29,660 nt of DNA, taken from DASUBV01 sp035763085 (GTDB taxonomy: Bacteria; Actinomycetota; Actinomycetes; Streptosporangiales; Streptosporangiaceae). The stretch is taken from NCBI GenBank assembly GCA_035763085.1, contig DASUBV010000089.1:1-29660 (forward strand), given 5' to 3'. Positions 7,408 to 16,012 of the stretch are shown piece by piece (the first letter of the stretch is position 1; each line of letters opens with the position of its first letter). The translations under genes and the position numbers were made by a program. The notes under the pieces are model-generated. The model ran no database searches and was not told the DNA's origin. It saw only the letters and a list, made by a program, of their open reading frames with translations.

Positions 7408-7884
7408 ATGGAAGCCCGCTTGAACCTCGCCGCCAGCCCGGCCGTCGCCAAGGCGATGAAGTACTTCGCCTCGGCGAGCAAGGTGATCTTCGAGGAGTCG
7501 ACGCTGCCGGCCGCGACGCAGAACCTGGTGATGCTCCGCGCGAGCCAGATCAACGGCTGCGGCTACTGCACCGACATCCATACCAAGGAAGCCGCCCAGG
7601 CCGGGGAAACCCAGCTGCGCGTCAACCTGGTCGCAGCCTGGCGGGAGTCCAGCGTCTTCACCGATGCCGAGCGCGCCGCCCTGGAGCTGACCGAGCAGGG
7701 CACCCGCATGGCTGATGCGGCCACCGGTGTCACGGACGAGGCGTGGGCCAACGTGACGAAGCACTATGACGAGGCCCAGCTCGCCGTCCTGGTGTCGCTC
7801 ATCTCGCTGATCAACGCGAGCAACCGGATGGGCGTCATTACCCGGATGCAGGGCGGTGACTACCAGCCCGGCCAGTTCGGGTAA
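7408..7884 (+). CDS. carboxymuconolactone decarboxylase/AhpD-like protein
   Basis: 158 residues. The motif GCGYCTDIHTKEA gives the AhpD-type redox centre with Cys51, Cys54 and His58, the CxxC-x3-H arrangement of peroxidase-related alkylhydroperoxidase-core proteins. The preceding MLRASQINGC helix and the later SLISLINASNR helix are also typical. Proteins of this type reduce peroxides or act as disulphide relays; a true lactone decarboxylase role is unlikely with this CxxC. The ATG at 7408 was chosen because AAGGGA lies 8 nt upstream (7394-7399) and the family starts with a short ARLNL strand; upstream in-frame codons lack a ribosome site. It stands alone, followed by a hairpin. Confidence 0.9.
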   Translation: MEARLNLAASPAVAKAMKYFASASKVIFEESTLPAATQNLVMLRASQINGCGYCTDIHTKEAAQAGETQLRVNLVAAWRESSVFTDAERAALELTEQGTRMADAATGVTDEAWANVTKHYDEAQLAVLVSLISLINASNRMGVITRMQGGDYQPGQFG

Positions 7885-7890
7885 TCAGCA

Positions 7891-7908
7891 GCCGCCGGGC
7901 CTGGCGGC
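7891..7908 (+). terminator. hairpin after the AhpD-like gene
   Basis: GCCGCC and GGCGGC form a 6-bp stem around GGGCCT, starting 7 nt after the stop codon. A GC-rich factor-assisted or intrinsic-like terminator is likely; no U-tract. Confidence 0.5.
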
Positions 7909-8046
7909 CGGCCGCGAGCACGCGACACAGCTGCCGGATGGCCGGTGCCGGGCCCGGACGGCCCGGCTAGCCGGCGGGCAGCCGCGGGGCGCAGGCGGCC
8001 CGCGGGGGTGCCGCCGCCGGCGGTCGCGGACGCACAATGAGGAGTC

Positions 8047-8946
8047 ATGAGCGAGGACCGCGACAAGTGGCACCGGTGGCTGACCCACGGCCGGTTTGGC
8101 GGTGATGCCGAACTGCGGGAGCGGGAGCTCACCCGGTTCCTGTACCCGGTGCGCGATGAAGTGCTGGACCGGTCCGGGCTGCAGCCGGGCGAGACGCTGC
8201 TGGACGTCGGCAGCGGCGACGGCCTGATCGGGCTCGGCGCGCTGGACCGGACCGGCCCGGCCGGTCACGTGATCTTCTCCGACATCTCACGCGACCTGCT
8301 GGACCACTGCCGCGACGCGGCGGCAGCCGAGGGCGCGCTGACCCGGTGCAGTTTCGTGCTGGCCGGCGCCGACTCGCTGGAGGTCATCCCCGACGCCGCC
8401 GCGGACGTGGTCACCACCCGCTCGGTGCTGATTTACGTGAAGGACAAGGCCGCGGCCTTCGCCGAGTTTCACCGGGTGCTGCGGCCTGGCGGCCGGGTCA
8501 GCATCTTCGAGCCCGTCAACGTGCTGATGGGGGACGGCGCGACCAGCCGGTTCTCCGGCTATGACGTCGCCCCGGTCGCGGCCATCGCGGCGAAGCTCCG
8601 GGCGGTGTATGAGACCCTGCAGCCGCCGGGCACCGACCCGATGCTCGACTTCGACGACCGCGACCTGGTGCGCCTGGCCAGCAGCGCCGGGTTCGGCGAG
8701 GTCAGCCTGGAGCTGCAGGTGACCGTGCGGGCCAGCCGGCCGCCAATGCCGTGGGAGCGGTTCCTGGCGACCTCGGGCAACCCGCTGATCCCGTCGATCG
8801 GCGAGGCCATGGACCAGGTGCTCGACGCGGGCGAGATCAGGCAGCTGACCGATCACCTCCGGCCGCTGGTCGAGGCCGGCACTGGCCAGGAGCGCCGGGC
8901 CGTGGCCTACCTGACAGCCGTGAAAAGCTCGTTGTCCACCCCGTGA
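8047..8946 (+). CDS. class I SAM-dependent methyltransferase
   Basis: 299 residues. Motif I is LDVGSGDG (residues 52-59), followed by the acidic motif II in FSDIS (Asp79 region), motif III-like DVVTTRSVLIYV and the post-motif VLRPGGRVSIFEP. This is the UbiE/Methyltransf_11-type Rossmann fold that transfers methyl from S-adenosylmethionine to a small molecule. An N-terminal segment rich in Trp, His and Arg precedes the fold, and a roughly 100-residue C-terminal part after the core probably shapes the acceptor site. The ATG at 8047 has a GAGG ribosome site just upstream. The acceptor is unknown and the neighbours do not form an obvious pathway with it. Confidence 0.88.
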   Translation: MSEDRDKWHRWLTHGRFGGDAELRERELTRFLYPVRDEVLDRSGLQPGETLLDVGSGDGLIGLGALDRTGPAGHVIFSDISRDLLDHCRDAAAAEGALTRCSFVLAGADSLEVIPDAAADVVTTRSVLIYVKDKAAAFAEFHRVLRPGGRVSIFEPVNVLMGDGATSRFSGYDVAPVAAIAAKLRAVYETLQPPGTDPMLDFDDRDLVRLASSAGFGEVSLELQVTVRASRPPMPWERFLATSGNPLIPSIGEAMDQVLDAGEIRQLTDHLRPLVEAGTGQERRAVAYLTAVKSSLSTP

Positions 8947-9002
8947 AGCATCAGCGGACAGCGCGCTGGCGGCCGGGACGAGCCTGGCATCGGAGGCCCG
9001 TC

Positions 9003-9023
9003 ATGAATGAGCGGGTTTACTGA
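9003..9023 (+). CDS. possible 6-residue leader ORF upstream of the iminopeptidase
   Basis: ATG at 9003 has a good GGAGG (8992-8996) 6 nt upstream and opens a frame encoding MNERVY followed by TGA. It lies 52 nt before the chosen iminopeptidase start. It may be a regulatory mini-ORF, or the ribosome site may serve the in-frame ATG at 9007, which would extend the iminopeptidase by 23 residues. Confidence 0.25.
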   Translation: MNERVY

Positions 9024-9075
9024 CGCCCGCCGGCCCGGAAGGCTGGCGGCCGGAATCCTGACCAGAGGAGGCGGC

Positions 9076-10065
9076 GTGGCGTATCCCCCCATCGAGCCGT
9101 ACGCGACGGGCATGCTCGATACGGGTGACGGCAACAACATCTACTGGGAGACCTGCGGCAACCCGGACGGCGTCCCGGTGGTCATCGTGCACGGCGGGCC
9201 TGGGTCGGGCTGCTCGGTGCGCCAGCGCAAGGCGTTCGACCCGCAGCGGCACCGGATAATCCTGTTCGACCAGCGCAACTGCGGGCGGAGCACGCCGCAC
9301 GCCAGTGACCCGGCGGCCGACATGAGCCGGAACACCACCGGCCACCTGATCGCCGACATGGAACGGCTGCGCGAGCACCTGGGAGTGGACCGGTGGCTGC
9401 TGTTCGGCGGGTCGTGGGGGGTGACCTTGTCGCTGGCCTACGCGCAGCGCCACCGCGAGCGGGTCAGCGGCATGCTGATGGTCAGCATCACCTCGTGCCG
9501 GGCGGCGGAGGTGAACTGGCTGTACCGGGGCGCCGGACGGATGTTCCCGGAGGCGCGGTTCGCCGGCTTCGCCGGGGACCAGCGGTTCGTACGGCCGACC
9601 GATACCGAGCCGCCGGTCGAGGATCTGCTGATGGCCTACTTCCATCTGCTGGAGGATCCCGATCCGGACGTCCGCAGGCGTGCCGCGGCGGAGTGGCTGG
9701 CCTGGGAGGGCGCGGTGATCTCCCAGGAATCGAACGGCAGCCCGGGCTTCTACAGCGGCTGGCCCGATCACGAGCGGCTCGCCTTCGCGCGCATCTGCGC
9801 GCACTACTACTCCCACGACGGCTTCCTGGCTGACGGGGAGCTGATCCGGGACGCGGGCAAGCTGGCGGGCATCCCTGGCGTCCTCGTCCACGGGCGCAAC
9901 GACCTCGGCGGGCCGGTGATCACCGCGTGGGAGCTAGCCCGCGCCTGGCCGGGCTCGGAGCTCATCGTCATCGAGGACTCCGGGCACACCGGCAGCACGT
10001 CCATGCGGGACGCCCTCGACGCTGCGCGCGAGCGCATCTACGCAGCGGTGGCGCCGGGAAGCTAG
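9076..10065 (+). CDS. pip: proline iminopeptidase (peptidase S33)
   Basis: 329 residues, close to the Serratia/Xanthomonas-type enzyme. The protein begins MAYPPIEPYATGML, the canonical family N-terminus, which is why GTG 9076 is preferred; GAGGAGG lies 4 nt upstream. The oxyanion loop is HGGPG (His39-Gly43), the nucleophile elbow GGSWG places Ser113 exactly where the characterised enzymes have it, the acid is Asp276 in HGRND, and the base is His304 in SGHTGS. The cap domain keeps the EWLAWEGAV segment. The enzyme removes N-terminal proline from peptides in the cytoplasm. An extended start at ATG 9007 is possible. Confidence 0.93.
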   Translation: MAYPPIEPYATGMLDTGDGNNIYWETCGNPDGVPVVIVHGGPGSGCSVRQRKAFDPQRHRIILFDQRNCGRSTPHASDPAADMSRNTTGHLIADMERLREHLGVDRWLLFGGSWGVTLSLAYAQRHRERVSGMLMVSITSCRAAEVNWLYRGAGRMFPEARFAGFAGDQRFVRPTDTEPPVEDLLMAYFHLLEDPDPDVRRRAAAEWLAWEGAVISQESNGSPGFYSGWPDHERLAFARICAHYYSHDGFLADGELIRDAGKLAGIPGVLVHGRNDLGGPVITAWELARAWPGSELIVIEDSGHTGSTSMRDALDAARERIYAAVAPGS

Positions 10066-10085
10066 GCGTCGGGGCCGGGCGACGC
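10066..10085 (+). terminator. hairpin immediately after pip
   Basis: GCGTCG and CGACGC pair around an 8-nt G-rich loop, beginning at the first base after the pip stop codon. No U-tract; terminator by position. Confidence 0.5.
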
Positions 10086-10112
10086 GGTACCGCACCTGGG
10101 CGAGATCGAGCA

Positions 10113-10154
10113 CGGCCCGCTGACGGCCGGGGAACTGGCTTCGGCCCGCTGACG
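10113..10154. repeat. 13-bp direct repeat upstream of the pRiA4b-like gene
   Basis: CGGCCCGCTGACG occurs at 10113-10125 and 10142-10154, with a 29-bp period. The second copy contains the -35 box CTGACG of the next gene. It could be a regulator site pair or a small duplication. Confidence 0.6.
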
Positions 10155-10177
10155 CAACGGGCCTGACCGGGTAGCGT
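10149..10177 (+). promoter_or_regulatory. leaderless promoter of the pRiA4b-like gene
   Basis: The -35 box CTGACG (10149-10154), a 17-bp spacer and the -10 box TAGCGT (10172-10177) place +1 at or next to the GTG at 10184. No Shine-Dalgarno is present. Confidence 0.6.
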
Positions 10178-10183
10178 ATCGCC

Positions 10184-11737
10184 GTGGCCCGGGACCCAGA
10201 ATCGCGCGAGATACCCAGCGAGGATGCAATCCTGGAGCAGCTCCAGGCTGCACTATCCGGCCGCAGCCCGGCCGAGCTGCAGGCCATGCTGCAGCAGCTG
10301 ATGGCCTCCAGAACTGCCCTCACCGGCGTCCTTGAACGACCGCCGCCGCCATCACGGCGGCGCCCGCGGCGCACTGACACTGTCACCTATCGTGTCCGGG
10401 CTGACCTCACCGGCACCAGGCCGCCGCTGTGGCGGCGGCTTGAGCTGGCCTCTGACCTGTTCCTGGACCAGGTCCACGAAGTCATGCAGGCCGCGTTCGG
10501 CTGGACCGATAGCCACCTGCACCAGTTCGGCTCCGGATCCGGCCACTACGACCCTGGGACCGAGCAGTACCTATGCCCCTTCCAGGTCGAGGAGGGCGAG
10601 CCGGGGATCCCCGAGGGAGACGTGCGCCTGGACGAGGTGCTCGCCGAGCCCGGCGACAAGCTGCTCTACCTCTACGACTTCGGTGACGACTGGAAGCACA
10701 CGATCAAGCTCGAAGCGATCGCCCCCCGGCCGTCCTCCGCACCGCGGGCGACGTGCATCACCGGGCGACGCGAGGGTCCGCCAGAGGACTGCGGCGGAGT
10801 CGGTGCCTACGAGCTGATTTGCGCGGCCACCGATCCCAGGCATCCCGCGCATGCCGACGCGGTCACAGAGTTCACCCGCTTCTACGGCGGTGACCTCGAG
10901 CCGGGCAGCATGCGGACCACCCCGTTTGACATCAACGAGGTCAACGACGTGCTCGCTGGCCTGGACCTGGCAGGCGAGCCCGCCTCCGGCACCCCGGGAC
11001 CAGGGGGCAGCCTGCCCGGGCCGGTCGATGACCTCCTGCACGCCATCCGCACCTCCGCCGGACAGCGAGAGCTGCGGCGACTGCTCGACCGCGCCCGGCT
11101 GGATAAGCCGGTGCTTCTCGATGCTGCCACCGCCGCGCGGATGGTACATCCCTACTCCTGGCTGCTGGACCACGTCGGTGACGGCGGGATCAAGCTGACC
11201 AGCGCCGGGTACCTGCCGCCACTGCACGTAGCGGCAGCCGTGGCCGAGCTCAGGCTGAGTGAAGAGTGGATCGGCAAGGGCAACCGGGAAAGCCAGACCC
11301 TGCCCGTCCTGCACCTGCGCGAATCCGCCACCGCTATGGGCCTGCTGCGCAAGCGCAATGGCATGCTGCTACTCACCTCGCGGGCACGGACGGTGCGCAC
11401 CGACCCGGCCGCGCTGTGGTGGCACCTGGCTCAGCGAATGCCTCCGGCCTCGCGGGATGAGTGCGAGAACCAGGCAGGGCTCATTCTGCTGGCCGTGATC
11501 GCCGCCCGGGCCGAGGGCGATCCAGACCTCATCATCGCGCGCCTGCTGAGCGCGATCGGCTGGGTCACGGGCAGCGGGTCAGGTCTGAACGCCAGCGCAG
11601 CTGGCCAGGCCTGCTGGGACACGAGAACCGCACTCCGGCGGCTCGGAGGCATCACTGGTGGCTGGCGGTCCGAAGCACCATCCGCCGAGGGCATAACCTT
11701 CGCTCGTGCCGCGCTGCAAAGCTGGCCCGGGCGCTAA
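10184..11737 (+). CDS. plasmid pRiA4b ORF-3-like protein with long C-terminal extension
   Basis: 517 residues. A short N-terminal helical region is followed by the pRiA4b ORF-3 domain (about residues 65-265). It is recognised by YRVRADLTGTRPPLWRRLEL, then DLFLDQVHEVMQAAFGW, SHLHQF, YDFGDDWKHTI and EDCGGVGAYE. This domain, also annotated as the IS1096 element passenger TnpR-like family, is widespread in bacterial chromosomes and has no established biochemical role; YDFGDDW/EDCGG are its hallmarks. The C-terminal 250 residues contain DGGIKLTSAGYLPP and a helical region I cannot assign. The GTG at 10184 fits a leaderless start. No transposase lies nearby, so mobility is not supported. It is followed by a nested inverted repeat. 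Confidence 0.88.
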   Translation: MARDPESREIPSEDAILEQLQAALSGRSPAELQAMLQQLMASRTALTGVLERPPPPSRRRPRRTDTVTYRVRADLTGTRPPLWRRLELASDLFLDQVHEVMQAAFGWTDSHLHQFGSGSGHYDPGTEQYLCPFQVEEGEPGIPEGDVRLDEVLAEPGDKLLYLYDFGDDWKHTIKLEAIAPRPSSAPRATCITGRREGPPEDCGGVGAYELICAATDPRHPAHADAVTEFTRFYGGDLEPGSMRTTPFDINEVNDVLAGLDLAGEPASGTPGPGGSLPGPVDDLLHAIRTSAGQRELRRLLDRARLDKPVLLDAATAARMVHPYSWLLDHVGDGGIKLTSAGYLPPLHVAAAVAELRLSEEWIGKGNRESQTLPVLHLRESATAMGLLRKRNGMLLLTSRARTVRTDPAALWWHLAQRMPPASRDECENQAGLILLAVIAARAEGDPDLIIARLLSAIGWVTGSGSGLNASAAGQACWDTRTALRRLGGITGGWRSEAPSAEGITFARAALQSWPGR

Positions 11738-11746
11738 GCACCCCGT

Positions 11747-11815
11747 CCCCTGCGCGTTAGCCACCTAAGTAAGCCACACCTTCCCGCTAACGCGAGGCTG
11801 GTGAGGCTGCAGGGG
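11747..11815. terminator. nested inverted repeats between convergent genes
   Basis: The inner arms CGCGTTAGC (11753-11761) and GCTAACGCG (11786-11794) pair perfectly over 9 bp with a 24-nt loop. The outer arms CCCCTGC (11747-11753) and GCAGGGG (11809-11815) also pair; base 11753 can join only one stem. It lies between the converging pRiA4b-like gene and the ABC operon, so a bidirectional terminator is likely. Confidence 0.6.
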
Positions 11816-11871
11816 ATGCTGGGCTCGGTGATGCCGCGGCACGGCCGTGACCCCGGCACCAGCGCTGGGCT

Positions 11872-11888
11872 CGCCGGGCTAGCCGGCG
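11872..11888 (-). terminator. hairpin after the ABC ATPase stop codon
   Basis: CGCCGG and CCGGCG form a 6-bp stem with a GCTAG loop, 3 bp beyond the end of the ABC operon. It probably terminates the minus-strand transcript; no U-tract. Confidence 0.5.
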
Positions 11889-11891
11889 GTT

Positions 11892-14000
<2,109 letters not shown>

Positions 14001-14007
14001 TCGGCGC

Positions 14008-14937
14008 TCACCTTTCCTGCAGCCGGACTTCCAGCGCGGCCCGCAGCGCGTCGCCGATGAAGTTGAAGGCCACCACGGTCAGCACGATGGCGATGCCGGC
14101 CGGGTAGATCAGCCACCACTTGCCCTCGTAGATGTAGTTCAGGCCGTCGGACAGCATGCTGCCCCAGTTGGTGGCCGGCGGCGCCGGGCCGAGGCCGAGG
14201 TAGCTGAGCGCGGCCAGCAGCAGGATGGCGTTGGCCACCTCGAACGTCGCCTGCACCACGATGGTGCCGATCGCGTTGGGCGTGATGTGCCGCAGCACGA
14301 TCCAGACGTGCCGCCCGCCCATCGCCTTGGCCATCTGCACGTACTCGCGGGTGCGCAGCGAGATGGCCTCACCGCGGACCAGCCGGGCCGGGGCCAGCCA
14401 GGCCACCAGCGCCACCACGAGGATCAGCACCGGGGTGGACACCTTGAACACGCTGGCCAGCAGCAGGATGAGGATCAGCGGCGGGATGGCCAGCACCGAG
14501 TCGACGACGCGCATCATCACCGCGTCCACGGCGCCGCCGACATAGCCGGCCACCGCGCCCCACAGCGTGCCCACGACGGTCGCCAGCAGCGCCGCGGACA
14601 GCCCGACGATGATCGAGGACTGGCCGCTGAGCATCAGCCGGCCGAGCACGTCGTAGCCGACGTTGTCGGTGCCGAGCGGGTGCGCGTGGCCGGGCGCCAG
14701 ATTGATCAGCGACAGCCGGGTGTGCACCTGGTCGGTGTGGTAGAAGACCGGGCCCAGGAAGCTGAACAGGACCATGAAGATCACGATCCCGACGCCCAGG
14801 ACGGCCAGCCGGTTGCGGACGAAGACGGCCAGGATCATCCGCCAGGCGCTGCCGCCCGCCGCGACCGTCCCGCCGGCCGGCGTCTGCTCGGCGCCCGGCA
14901 CCTCCGGGGCCGGCTCGCCGGCCAGGATCATGCTCAC
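14008..14937 (-). CDS. peptide ABC importer permease, DppC/OppC type
   Basis: 309 residues. After a roughly 35-residue cytoplasmic N-terminus and a first membrane helix (VLGVGIVIFMVLFSFLGPVF), the periplasmic loop contains HPLGTDNVGYDVLGRLM, the hallmark of DppC/OppC proteins. The binding-protein-dependent transport domain follows, with the EAA coupling helix around YVQMAKAMGG and LRHITPNAIG. It pairs with the DppB-type permease to form the membrane channel. The GTG at 14937 has GAGGGGAG about 10 nt upstream; an in-frame ATG lies two codons later. It is the third gene of the operon, 48 nt after the DppB gene. Confidence 0.93.
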   Translation of the reverse strand: MSMILAGEPAPEVPGAEQTPAGGTVAAGGSAWRMILAVFVRNRLAVLGVGIVIFMVLFSFLGPVFYHTDQVHTRLSLINLAPGHAHPLGTDNVGYDVLGRLMLSGQSSIIVGLSAALLATVVGTLWGAVAGYVGGAVDAVMMRVVDSVLAIPPLILILLLASVFKVSTPVLILVVALVAWLAPARLVRGEAISLRTREYVQMAKAMGGRHVWIVLRHITPNAIGTIVVQATFEVANAILLLAALSYLGLGPAPPATNWGSMLSDGLNYIYEGKWWLIYPAGIAIVLTVVAFNFIGDALRAALEVRLQER

Positions 14938-14967
14938 CGCTGCAACACTCCCCTCAGGACCCGCCGG

Positions 14968-14995
14968 CCGCTCATGCCAGCCCGCTCATGCCAGC
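14968..14995. repeat. perfect 14-bp tandem duplication at the dppB-type stop codon
   Basis: CCGCTCATGCCAGC occurs twice head to tail (14968-14981, 14982-14995). On the coding strand it duplicates the last codons and the TGA of the DppB-type gene. It is a recent slippage-type duplication with no effect on the protein. Confidence 0.9.
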
Positions 14996-15933
14996 CGCAC
15001 CCGCGGGTCGACCACCGCGTACAGCACGTCGGCCAGCAGCGAGCCGAGCACCGTCGCGGTGGCGAACACGACCGTCGACCCGAGCAGCACCGGGAAGTCG
15101 TGCGAGGTCGCCGCCGTGTAGAACAGCAGGCCCATGCCGGGGTAGTTGAACACCGACTCGGTGATCACCGCCCCGGAGATGGTGGCCGGCAGGCTGAGCC
15201 CGATCAGGGTGACGATCGGGATCAGCGAGTTGCGCAGCAGGTGCCGCAGCAAGATGATCCGCTCCGGCACGCCCATGGCCCGCGCGGTGCGGATGTAGTC
15301 CTGGACCAGCGTCTCGATGGCGCTGGAGCGCATGAACCGGCTGAAGGCCGCGATCGAGACCAGGGCCAGGGTCACCACCGGCAGGACCATCGCATTCGGG
15401 TGGCTGAGCACGGCGCTGACCGTGGCGCCCTGCGGCGCTTCCGGCGGCAGCAGCCGCCAGCTGATGGCGAAGCCGAGGATGAGCAGGATGCCCAGCCAGA
15501 ACGTCGGCATCGAGTAAGCCACGAACGAGGCGCCGGTGGTCACGTAGTCGGCCAGGCTGTTGCGCCGGACCGCCTGCATGATCCCCAGCGGGATGGCCAC
15601 GATCAGCGCCACTGCGTAAGCCAGCCCGACCAGCACCAGGCTCTTGGGCAGGTCCTGGCCGAGCAGCGCGGTCACCGTCTGGTTGTAGTGGTAGGAGTAG
15701 CCGAGGTTGCCCTGCACGAGCTGGCCGATGAACCGGCCGTACTGCACCGGCAGCGGCTGGTCGTAGCCGTTCTGCACGATGAACTCATGCACCTGCAGGG
15801 CGCTGGCCTCGGGGCCCATCAGCCCGCGGGCAGGCCCGCCCGGCAGCGCGTGAATGATGATGAAGACGATGACCGTGACGCCGAACACCACGGCCACCGC
15901 CTGCACGAACCGCCGGGCTAGGTAAGCCGTCAC
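14986..15933 (-). CDS. peptide ABC importer permease, DppB/OppB type
   Basis: 315 residues with the DppB/OppB layout: an N-terminal TM helix in YLARRFVQAVAVVFGVTVI, then FIIIHALPGGPA, the conserved LPGDP-like segment. A periplasmic loop with the QPLPVQYGRF segment follows, then the transport domain with the coupling helix ARAMGVPERIILLRHLLRNS, and the terminal DVLYAVVDPRVRL typical of this subunit. It forms the channel with the DppC-type permease. The start is GTG at 15933, where only a weak ribosome site is visible. It is separated from the binding-protein gene by 79 nt carrying a strong hairpin, which would lower its expression relative to the binding protein. Confidence 0.93.
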   Translation of the reverse strand: MTAYLARRFVQAVAVVFGVTVIVFIIIHALPGGPARGLMGPEASALQVHEFIVQNGYDQPLPVQYGRFIGQLVQGNLGYSYHYNQTVTALLGQDLPKSLVLVGLAYAVALIVAIPLGIMQAVRRNSLADYVTTGASFVAYSMPTFWLGILLILGFAISWRLLPPEAPQGATVSAVLSHPNAMVLPVVTLALVSIAAFSRFMRSSAIETLVQDYIRTARAMGVPERIILLRHLLRNSLIPIVTLIGLSLPATISGAVITESVFNYPGMGLLFYTAATSHDFPVLLGSTVVFATATVLGSLLADVLYAVVDPRVRLA

Positions 15934-15944
15934 CGGCGAACCCC

Positions 15945-15977
15945 GCGGTCAGGGCCGCATGCTGCGACCCTGACCGC
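15945..15977 (-). terminator. strong intercistronic hairpin between binding protein and permease genes
   Basis: GCGGTCAGGG (15945-15954) and CCCTGACCGC (15968-15977) form a perfect 10-bp stem, extended inside by CGCA/TGCG after one mismatch. By analogy with malE-malF-type operons it probably acts as a partial terminator or 3' stabiliser, giving more binding protein than permease. Confidence 0.7.
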
Positions 15978-16012
15978 CTGCCGGCCCGATCTAGCCGTCA
16001 CGAAGGAGCTCC

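Noticed and set aside
10184..11737. Evidence for an IS1096-type mobile element
   Set aside because: Only the family name of the ORF-3 domain suggests it; no transposase, terminal repeats or target duplication were seen nearby.
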